Shown piece after piece: positions 1-5,419 of a DNA stretch of 5,419 nt (the stretch's first letter is position 1; each line of letters opens with the position of its first letter). The stretch spans positions 1 through 5,419 of the forward strand of contig JAUVSX010000250.1 in the NCBI GenBank assembly GCA_030596915.1, read 5' to 3'. Made by a program: the position numbers and the translations under genes. The notes under the pieces were generated by a model. The model was given only the letters and a program-made list of their open reading frames with translations. It had not been told where the DNA came from and did not search any database. Source of the DNA: Chloroflexota bacterium (GTDB taxonomy: Bacteria; Chloroflexota; Anaerolineae; B4-G1).

Positions 1-2820
1 CTCGATCTTGCCCGCAAGCCGCCCGCCAAGCTGCACCGCCGGGGCGCCCCAGAGCCATCCGCGCTGCTCGCGCAGCACGCGCGCGTCACTCAACTGGGCG
101 TCAATGAAACCGGCGATCCCGCCGTTAGCCCTTCCGGCCACCCGCCCGTCATACGGCGGCTCCATCAGGTCTGGCCGGCGCCTCGGAACCGCCAGTCGCC
201 AACCTGTGTTCCGAGGCTCGCCCCTGGCGATGAACGTGCGTCTCAGGGGCACAGCGCCGTCGTACTGCAAGCTGTACCTCGGTGGCAGCGTGCTGTTGAT
301 CCGCACATCCACCCGCAAGGGCGTCCATTCCTGGTTTTGGATCTGCAATGACAGATCGACCGGCGTACCAGGTCTCACTGCCACGTGGCGAACGCTCGTT
401 TGGGCGCCAGCAGACCAGTCGTAGTCGTGGTTGGGCGCCCCGCACTCGATGACAGCGCGAATGCAGAATGAGTCCACCTCAGACGCAACGCTGCCGGGGT
501 CCAGATACCAGGAGACCGCCTGATTGCCCGGTGGGTTGTCCACATCGACGAAGTTCATGCTGCGGGCGCGGAGCACTGGGATCTCAAGCACGCACTCTTC
601 GCCCGCTGTGTCCAGACACGGTTCCCAGGCGGCCAGCGGCTCTGGCAGGTTGGTCCCGAAGGGCGTGTAGTAGAACCTCACACGCACGCCGGTCAGATCC
701 TCATCGCCGATGTTCCGGACGCGGGCGAAGAGCCGGTTCTCCTTGCCGATCACCGCGTCTTCGTTCGCGCTTCCGTTGTTGTTGATGAAGAGGTCAGGCG
801 ATCGCCAGCGCAGGTCGGGGAAGCCGAGGTAGGGCCGTGAATGCCGCCATGCATACGTCCAGGGGAGCATACAGGCCTCTCCCCCGTAGCGGATCCTGGC
901 GTGACTGCTGTCGTAGGGGTAGAGCCCCACGGAATAGAGCGCGCGGCGCATCATCACATACTCTCGGCTGCGCCTGCTGCCGCTGACGGTTTCCGCTGCG
1001 TCCAGCAGCAGACGGGCCGCCTCGATCAGGGTCGGCGCCTCCAGAGTGCAGGGAAGCGTATCGTAGTAGTGGGTCAGCGCGTACAGGAATATCTCAGCAG
1101 TCCGCTGCAAGCCGATGCCTTCCACCGGGATCAACGTTACATCCCGGCTTGGCCGCTGGTGAACGCCGCCCTGCCCGACCAGGAAGGCCACGTGGGAGAG
1201 GAGCGTGGAGTGGAAGTGGCTGTCCTTGCCGTCGTCGCGGTCGTCATAGTGGTCTAGATACCAGTTGCCGGTGTACGTGTCGGTGCTCCGGGGAAACTCG
1301 ATGCGCCGGAACGGCAAACTGTAGCACGTGTGCTGCGTGCCCTCGTGTTTCCTGGTGAAGGGCGGGCCCGGGCGCAGCACGCCATCCGGGGCGGAAGGCG
1401 GACTCACCCACAGGCCGTGCTGAAGGCAGGCCAGTGCGTCAGAAAACCCTTCGCGAAGGGCGGTCAGCCACACATTCCCGTACAAGTGGCCCGGATCGCC
1501 TATCGACGTCCGAGCACCGTAGAAGGTCACGGCGTGCTGGTACTCGTGTCCGAATATGATCGGATCAGCCGCCGGGAAGTCCCACCGTACTTTGCCTCCG
1601 ACGCAGTGGCCATCGCCGAACGCAAGGTAGCTGCTGTACTGGTTGATTGCCAGTTCTGGATCCCACTCGACCACCCTGGTGAAGGTTGCGTTGAGACCCG
1701 GCCCCACGTGCGTCACAATCCGAACGGGGCAGTGATCGCCCCAGAGCCCATTGTCGAAGCCGTCCCATCCAAGCAGGTGGTAGAAGTTCCAGGCCTGCTC
1801 CGCGCGGTAGTGTGCGTCGACCTGTGGCTGCTGGGAGGCGGCCCGCGCTGTCGGGTTGCAGCTCGTCGTCGTGGCGTTCCAGTGCCCGTCAGGGTCGCGC
1901 GAGATACCCATCTCGTCTTTCAGGCTGTCCTCGATCCCACCCTCGCTCCCGCCAGCATCGTAGGTTCTTAGCTCTGGTATCTGGGTGCGGTTGACAAGCA
2001 GGAACGTGTCGCTGCTCTCCCGAAGGACGTGCAATCCGCGCACAAGGTGGTTGCCGACCTCGTCACGCAATGCCGACAGGCCATCTCCTGCCACGTCTGC
2101 GGCGAGCCCTTCCCGCGCAGGCTCCTGCCAGATCACCGTGCCGGTCGCCGCATCGAGCATCAGTTGTGCCTTCTCGATCGACTGCCGCGAGTATCCATCA
2201 ATCCCTACCCACGTCGTCCCCTGGTAGGCCCAGACTTCGAAGGCCGGGTGGAAGCCGTCGCCCACAGGGTATAGATACAGCCTCGGGCGCGCGAGGAGCG
2301 GGAAGTTCTCCGCCTCCCAATCGGACCTTCCTCCCTGCTCCCGCCATCGCTTCTCGAACTCGATCGCGCCGGGGTCCTGTCGCATCTGTCCCAGCAACCA
2401 CCAGGGCAGGTCGTCTTCGTCCAGCCGCAGCTTCGCTGTGATCTCGATCTCACGCCAGAAGCTGCTCTGGACCCGGCAGGCGCCTCGCTCGTCGTCAGCA
2501 AAAACCAGCAGCGTCGCGCCGTGGACCGGGACACCCTTGTACACCTGGAAAGCTCGCGTGCGGAGGTCGCCCTTTCGGTCTCGCCTTGCTTCCGTCATCT
2601 GGTGGTTGCGCGCCGCGTCGACTGGGCCCAGCAGCGGTCCGTAGTCTCCCAGAATCGCCCCAATGATCTCCTGGGGATCCGCGATTCCCTCGCGCGGCAG
2701 TAGCTGCCCGGAGAGAAGGCACGCGACTCCACGCTCCTCGCTCCAACGGACCTCAAGGTCCACAACCTGTGCGAGGACCGAGTCCATCAGTTCCCATTGC
2801 GCTTCGGTCACATTCTCCAT
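1..2820 (-). CDS. M4 (thermolysin-like) zinc metalloprotease, C-terminus beyond the window
   Basis: An open frame runs from ATG at 2820 without a stop to base 1, giving 940 visible residues. Domains in order: an FTP-like propeptide (about 60-120, core QVYKGVPVHGATLLV); a PepSY-like region (about 160-235, with DAATGTVIW); an M4 N-terminal catalytic lobe (about 275-435, with VDAHY at 334-338 and AFGDG at 400-404); and the helical M4 C-terminal lobe (about 450-635). The zinc motif is HEYQH (H425, E426, H429), the third ligand is E457 in REGFSD, and D530 and H535 match thermolysin Asp226 and His231. M4 enzymes are usually secreted and mature by removing the propeptide. After 635 come beta-rich segments (about 667-760 and 780-850) resembling CARDB-like or Ig-like folds, then a glycine-rich stretch. 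The start is supported by GGGAG eight bases upstream. No signal peptide follows it, which is unusual. The family call is firm; substrate and location are unknown. Confidence 0.9.
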   Translation of the reverse strand, partial: MENVTEAQWELMDSVLAQVVDLEVRWSEERGVACLLSGQLLPREGIADPQEIIGAILGDYGPLLGPVDAARNHQMTEARRDRKGDLRTRAFQVYKGVPVHGATLLVFADDERGACRVQSSFWREIEITAKLRLDEDDLPWWLLGQMRQDPGAIEFEKRWREQGGRSDWEAENFPLLARPRLYLYPVGDGFHPAFEVWAYQGTTWVGIDGYSRQSIEKAQLMLDAATGTVIWQEPAREGLAADVAGDGLSALRDEVGNHLVRGLHVLRESSDTFLLVNRTQIPELRTYDAGGSEGGIEDSLKDEMGISRDPDGHWNATTTSCNPTARAASQQPQVDAHYRAEQAWNFYHLLGWDGFDNGLWGDHCPVRIVTHVGPGLNATFTRVVEWDPELAINQYSSYLAFGDGHCVGGKVRWDFPAADPIIFGHEYQHAVTFYGARTSIGDPGHLYGNVWLTALREGFSDALACLQHGLWVSPPSAPDGVLRPGPPFTRKHEGTQHTCYSLPFRRIEFPRSTDTYTGNWYLDHYDDRDDGKDSHFHSTLLSHVAFLVGQGGVHQRPSRDVTLIPVEGIGLQRTAEIFLYALTHYYDTLPCTLEAPTLIEAARLLLDAAETVSGSRRSREYVMMRRALYSVGLYPYDSSHARIRYGGEACMLPWTYAWRHSRPYLGFPDLRWRSPDLFINNNGSANEDAVIGKENRLFARVRNIGDEDLTGVRVRFYYTPFGTNLPEPLAAWEPCLDTAGEECVLEIPVLRARSMNFVDVDNPPGNQAVSWYLDPGSVASEVDSFCIRAVIECGAPNHDYDWSAGAQTSVRHVAVRPGTPVDLSLQIQNQEWTPLRVDVRINSTLPPRYSLQYDGAVPLRRTFIARGEPRNTGWRLAVPRRRPDLMEPPYDGRVAGRANGGIAGFIDAQLSDARVLREQRGWLWGAPAVQLGGRLAGKIE

Positions 2821-2983
2821 GCCGCTCACTCCCGCGAGATACCAGTGTTGTGCGACGATCGACAAACGCGATCGGCGCCGCCCGACCGCGGCCCGCCGGC
2901 TGGCAGGAGGCGAGGCCGTCCCGGGCAGTCTATCCCATCACGTGGCTCCAAGTGTTTCTCGGCGCCAGGACTTGTAGCACCCG
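2821..2983 (-). other. Intergenic gap between prs and the protease gene
   Basis: This 163-base gap is GC-rich and shows no hairpin followed by a T-run, so I see no intrinsic terminator for prs. A 6-bp stem, CGATCG with a 7-base loop (2874-2856), is the only neat local hairpin and is weak. No good sigma-70 promoter is visible. The last 20 bases hold the GGGAG ribosome binding site of the protease gene. Read-through from prs is therefore possible, though the gap is long for a tightly coupled operon. Confidence 0.5.
2829..2834 (-). promoter_or_regulatory. Ribosome binding site deciding the protease start
   Basis: GGGAG lies eight bases upstream of ATG 2820. The frame stays open upstream to a TGA at 2940-2938, but that stretch holds no ATG. 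It offers only a TTG at 2865 and a GTG at 2829 that overlaps the Shine-Dalgarno sequence. The ATG at 2820 is therefore the best start. Confidence 0.65.
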
Positions 2984-3973
2984 TCACTTTCGGGAACCAT
3001 CCTCCCCGTACACGAATAGGTCTCCTATCGACTCCCGCAGATAGTTGCGGCGAATCGCCTCTCCAAAGATCGGGGCCACGGACAGCACGTGCAGCTTCGG
3101 GTGACGCTTCTCTGTGGGTATGCGCACCGTGTCAGTCGTCGTGATCTCCGTGATCTCGGGTACGGCGGCCAACCGGGTCACGGCATCCCTCACGAACACG
3201 CCGTGTGTACAGGCCACCCAGATTTCCTTGATGCCTTCGTTGAGGAGCAACTTGGTCAACTCCAGAATGGTCCCGCCGGTTGCGATCTCGTCATCATAGA
3301 TGATCGCCCGCCGGCATCCGCGCACCCGGCCGCCTATGATCCCGTTGACACGCACTTCCGTATCTGATATGCGCTCCTTGTTTCCTGCCGCAACCGGGAG
3401 ACCCAGATTCCTCGCGAACCGGGCCGCAGACTGTGCGTGGCCCATGTCCGCCGACACGACTATCGTCGACTCCACGTCATGTTGCTGGAAGTGGTGCTCG
3501 AAAACCGGCCGGCTGCTGAGCGGATCGGTTGGTACCGCGAAGAAGCCGTGGACCTGCGGTGAGTGCAGCATCATCGTCATCACGTGGGTCGCCCCGGCCG
3601 TCTGCAGCAGATCGGCGATCAACCGGGCCGTAATCGAGATGCGCGGCGCGTCCTTCTTGTCCGATCGGGCGAAGGAGAAGTACGGGATGATAGCGTGGAC
3701 TTCCCTGGCCGACGCAGCCCGAGCGATGTCGAGCATCATCAAGAGTTCAGTGAGGTGGTCATTCACAGGAGGCGAAAGCGATTGGACGATGAACACGGTC
3801 CGCGAGCGCACGCTGGCGCCAAGCTGGATGTACAGGTTGTCATTGCTGAAACGGCTGATGTGTGTAGTCTCCAGCGGCACCTCCAGGTGCCGCGCGATGC
3901 CGGCCGCGAGCTCGGGGTGAGAGCTGCCGCTGAAGATGCGCACTTCGCTCGGGTCGAACCGCTCTTCCGCCAT
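2984..3973 (-). CDS. prs: Ribose-phosphate pyrophosphokinase (PRPP synthetase)
   Basis: This enzyme transfers pyrophosphate from ATP to ribose 5-phosphate, making PRPP for purine, pyrimidine, histidine, tryptophan and NAD synthesis in the cytoplasm. The protein has 329 residues, close to the usual 310-320, and two phosphoribosyltransferase-type halves. Visible motifs are IFSGSSHPELA (13-23), RFSNDN (41-46, ATP site), IPYFSFARSDKKD (96-108), LHSPQVHGFF (136-145, with H137 as the metal and ATP histidine), VVSADMG (172-178, D176), K199 and R201 of the catalytic flexible loop, and the PRPP loop YDDEIATGGT (226-235). THGVF and EAIRRN follow near the end. I chose ATG 3973 over the upstream GTG 4033 because GGAGG lies six bases before it, while the GTG has only a weak site and adds 20 residues foreign to the family. 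Differences from E. coli Prs: the PRPP-loop Asp224 is Ala231, Glu39 is Asn46, and Gln of RQD is Ser104. An A or S at the loop position recalls archaeal-type enzymes. Function is highly likely. Confidence 0.95.
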   Translation of the reverse strand: MAEERFDPSEVRIFSGSSHPELAAGIARHLEVPLETTHISRFSNDNLYIQLGASVRSRTVFIVQSLSPPVNDHLTELLMMLDIARAASAREVHAIIPYFSFARSDKKDAPRISITARLIADLLQTAGATHVMTMMLHSPQVHGFFAVPTDPLSSRPVFEHHFQQHDVESTIVVSADMGHAQSAARFARNLGLPVAAGNKERISDTEVRVNGIIGGRVRGCRRAIIYDDEIATGGTILELTKLLLNEGIKEIWVACTHGVFVRDAVTRLAAVPEITEITTTDTVRIPTEKRHPKLHVLSVAPIFGEAIRRNYLRESIGDLFVYGEDGSRK

Positions 3974-4158
3974 TCTCTTCCTCCGCCGGACCCAGTGTGA
4001 CTGCGCTGCGCAATCGTGGGAGTCCTCCCGCACTGCCCTTGGCCGCGGGTTGATCCTCGGTCCCAGCGAAGCGACGGGGAAGCTGCCCCGCTGAGAGTCA
4101 CTCCCGCTTCAGGTTGTCCTCGGCATAGCTGCTGGCTGCGCTAACCTGTCATCGATCG
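3974..4158 (-). promoter_or_regulatory. Possible structured 5' leader of prs
   Basis: Transcription from the promoter just upstream would give about 185 untranslated bases before prs. The leader RNA can form a perfect 6-bp stem, CAGGTT (4148-4143) with AACCTG (4115-4110), enclosing 27 bases. Next come GGGAG/CTCTC with a TGA loop (4105-4093) and GGGG/CCCC with a 6-base loop (4089-4076), extended by outer AGC/GCT pairs (4092-4090 with 4072-4070). A smaller GGGA/TCCC hairpin lies at 4029-4018. I compared it by memory with TPP, cobalamin, SAM, ykkC (guanidine and PRPP/ppGpp) and ZTP consensus elements and could not match any. No terminator with a U-run is visible. In GC-rich DNA such stems also occur by chance, so a regulatory role is inference. 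Confidence 0.35.
3980..3984 (-). promoter_or_regulatory. Strong Shine-Dalgarno site of prs
   Basis: GGAGG is followed by AAGAGA and then ATG 3973. This fixes the prs start at 3973 and makes the longer GTG start at 4033 unlikely. Confidence 0.8.
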
Positions 4159-4164
4159 GCCTGC

Positions 4165-4193
4165 ATTATATCTCGAATCGTGCGGGGGATCAA
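4165..4193 (-). promoter_or_regulatory. Sigma-70-type promoter upstream of prs
   Basis: On the minus strand, TTGATC (4193-4188) is followed by a 17-base spacer and TATAAT (4170-4165). The -10 box is a perfect match, the -35 box matches TTGACA at four of six positions, and the spacing is optimal. AT-rich boxes like these stand out in this GC-rich window. The transcription start would fall near 4158. The site begins only 22 bases after the stop of the upstream gene, pointing at prs. Confidence 0.7.
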
Positions 4194-4215
4194 CTCGCCC
4201 CAGAAGCCATCGTCC

Positions 4216-5419
4216 TCAGATCGACCGCAGGCCGATGGAGGATCCAGCGCCGGCGCCGAGGGATCGGTAGTAGTCATCCCACACCATCAGCACCGATGAC
4301 GCAAACGCGCTGCATCCTGGCCAGTTGACCGTGTTCAGCGGCCGCCCAAACCTCTGGTCGTTCCCCCACGTCGAAAAAGAACCGCAATCCATCTGCCCTC
4401 GCACGATCGAGTTGGCCGCAGCTACGGCCTTCGCAAGGGTCTCCACGGAGCCGGTCGCCTGATGCAGCGCTGCTAGCGACATCAGCCAGTTGGCGGTGTG
4501 GGCGTCCATCGGATGGTAGCATCTGTACTGCTCCAAGACCGTCGGGGTGGGGCAGTGGACGAACCCATCCTCGGTTCCCCAGAGCACGAACTGATCCTCG
4601 ACGAACCGGTTCAGCTCTAGTGCGATCTGCACGTAGCTGCTGTTTTCAAGGCGGTGGTATATCAGATAGCGCAGCAGCGCATTCACGTCCCAGTTCTGGA
4701 GGTTCGAGTACGGGGGCAGATCAGGAACGTCCTCGTACATTCCCTGCCAAAGGCATGTCTTCACCGGGTGCTCCAGAATCCACTGGACGGCCTTGTCGCG
4801 CGAGCGTCCCCATTCCTCTCTCGGTTCGATCTCGAGCAGCATCTCCAGGAAGCGGGCGGGGGTAATGGTGTCCGAAGTGTAGTCCTCCACCACGGCGCCA
4901 TCCCGGGGATCGACCCTGTAGGGCCACGACCCGTCCTCCCGCTGCGTCGCCGAGAGGACGCCTGCCAGGTGGCGGGCGTACGTCAGGTAGCGCCCGTCTG
5001 ACAAGGCGCGGAAAAGGGCCAACATTGCCTCACCGACCCGGGCAGCGCGGAACAAAGTGATGTTCGCGCCCTCAACGCCGCCGTGGAACCGGCCCTCCTG
5101 GATGGTAGAGTAGGGGAACAAGCCGAAGCGCCAGTCTTCGGGCTGGCGGTTGGCAAGCAACCAATCCCCGTACACCGCAGCTTGCCGCAAGGCTTCCTCT
5201 GCAAGCTGATCGGAGGGGAACTGCTCAGCGAACCGCAGGAAGCAGAGAATGTACGTGGGATGGTGGAGCGCCGGGTAGGCGAGGGTGCCCCGTTCTCCAG
5301 TGATGCTGTCCTCGAAGCTGGACCAGCAAGATCGGGGCAGTCCGGCCTCGTAGTCGGCCACCTCATCCCGGGCCGGCGCCAATAGGTACTTGAGATTGTG
5401 CCTGACCGCATCTTGCCAA
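4216..5419 (-). CDS. Predicted alpha/alpha-toroid protein (six-hairpin glycosidase or terpenoid-cyclase-like fold), N-terminus beyond the window
   Basis: The frame is open from the window edge to TGA at 4218-4216, giving 400 visible residues. A TTG at 5382 could be read as a start, but the frame continues upstream with plausible sequence (QDAVRHNLKYLL), so the true start is outside. Amphipathic helix pairs alternate with aromatic, glycine-rich loops, the usual pattern of an (alpha/alpha)6 toroid. Examples, numbered from the first complete codon at 5418, are GEAMLALFRAL (about 130-140), QREDGSWPYRV (159-169, like a QW motif), DYTSDT (179-184), YSNLQNWDVNALLRYL (237-252) and HPMDAHTANWL (302-312). 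The last 60 residues are rich in W, G and C. Members of such folds include sugar hydrolases, lyases, epimerases and terpene cyclases. Conserved-looking Asp and Glu residues in loops hint at sugar chemistry, but I cannot name a family or catalytic residues. Signal peptide cannot be judged. It is followed by the prs promoter without an obvious terminator. Confidence 0.75.
   Translation of the reverse strand, partial: WQDAVRHNLKYLLAPARDEVADYEAGLPRSCWSSFEDSITGERGTLAYPALHHPTYILCFLRFAEQFPSDQLAEEALRQAAVYGDWLLANRQPEDWRFGLFPYSTIQEGRFHGGVEGANITLFRAARVGEAMLALFRALSDGRYLTYARHLAGVLSATQREDGSWPYRVDPRDGAVVEDYTSDTITPARFLEMLLEIEPREEWGRSRDKAVQWILEHPVKTCLWQGMYEDVPDLPPYSNLQNWDVNALLRYLIYHRLENSSYVQIALELNRFVEDQFVLWGTEDGFVHCPTPTVLEQYRCYHPMDAHTANWLMSLAALHQATGSVETLAKAVAAANSIVRGQMDCGSFSTWGNDQRFGRPLNTVNWPGCSAFASSVLMVWDDYYRSLGAGAGSSIGLRSI

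Noticed and set aside
1330..1971. A 213-codon plus-strand open frame opposite the protease
   Set aside because: It lies antisense to the M4 catalytic domain, whose motifs are clearly coding on the minus strand. Its translation has no recognisable domain and fits a GC-rich shadow frame.
2838..2865. A possible promoter TTGTCG-18-TATCTC before the protease
   Set aside because: The -10 box matches poorly, and the transcription start would fall on the ribosome binding site.
2821..2937. An N-terminal extension of the protease carrying an arginine-rich stretch (RRRSRLSIVA) that recalls a twin-arginine signal
   Set aside because: There is no good start codon ahead of it, the RRx-hydrophobic pattern is not met, and the following segment (QHWYLAGVSG) is too short and polar for a signal.
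3300..3920. A 206-codon plus-strand open frame opposite prs
   Set aside because: It is the antisense shadow of the PRPP synthetase, and its translation shows no family features.
3974..4033. Longer prs start at GTG 4033 (20 extra residues)
   Set aside because: The extra residues do not resemble the family N-terminus, the GTG has a weak ribosome binding site, and ATG 3973 has GGAGG at ideal spacing.
4186..4203. GGGG/CCCC hairpin after the toroid gene as a terminator
   Set aside because: The stem is only four pairs with a 9-base loop and no T-run, and it overlaps the prs -35 box.
4272..4522. An 82-codon minus-strand frame inside the toroid gene, and similar short frames
   Set aside because: They overlap a long frame with clear protein-like sequence and have no independent support.

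Overview
This is a GC-rich window (about 60 % by eye) from what is probably an uncultured free-living bacterium. The phylum cannot be fixed from the sequence. All three genes I can support lie on the minus strand. I found no tRNA, rRNA, CRISPR array, insertion sequence or phage gene. The long plus-strand open frames are antisense shadows of these genes.

Layout, read right to left in the direction of transcription. (1) 5419-4216 is the 3' part (400 residues) of a helical-toroid protein resembling six-hairpin glycosidases or terpenoid cyclases. Its N-terminus is outside the window and its exact family is not recognised. (2) 4215-3974 is a 242-base gap with a near-consensus sigma-70 promoter (TTGATC, 17 bases, TATAAT). 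It is followed by a leader of about 185 bases that can form several hairpins and ends in a strong ribosome binding site. (3) 3973-2984 is a complete ribose-phosphate pyrophosphokinase (PRPP synthetase) of 329 residues. It keeps the core catalytic residues but has unusual residues in the ATP and ribose-phosphate sites. (4) 2983-2821 is a 163-base gap with no clear terminator or promoter. (5) 2820-1 is a long M4 (thermolysin) family metalloprotease. It is still open after 940 residues at the window edge, so its C-terminus is missing. It has an FTP/PepSY-type propeptide, a complete zinc and catalytic residue set, and C-terminal beta-sandwich-like regions.

The first gene could run into prs, but the promoter between them suggests prs, possibly with the protease, is a separate transcription unit. 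I see no functional link between PRPP synthesis and the two flanking genes, so chance neighbourhood is the simplest reading. The points most worth a second look are the structured prs leader, the large M4 protease that starts without a signal peptide, and the non-canonical active-site loop of the PRPP synthetase.
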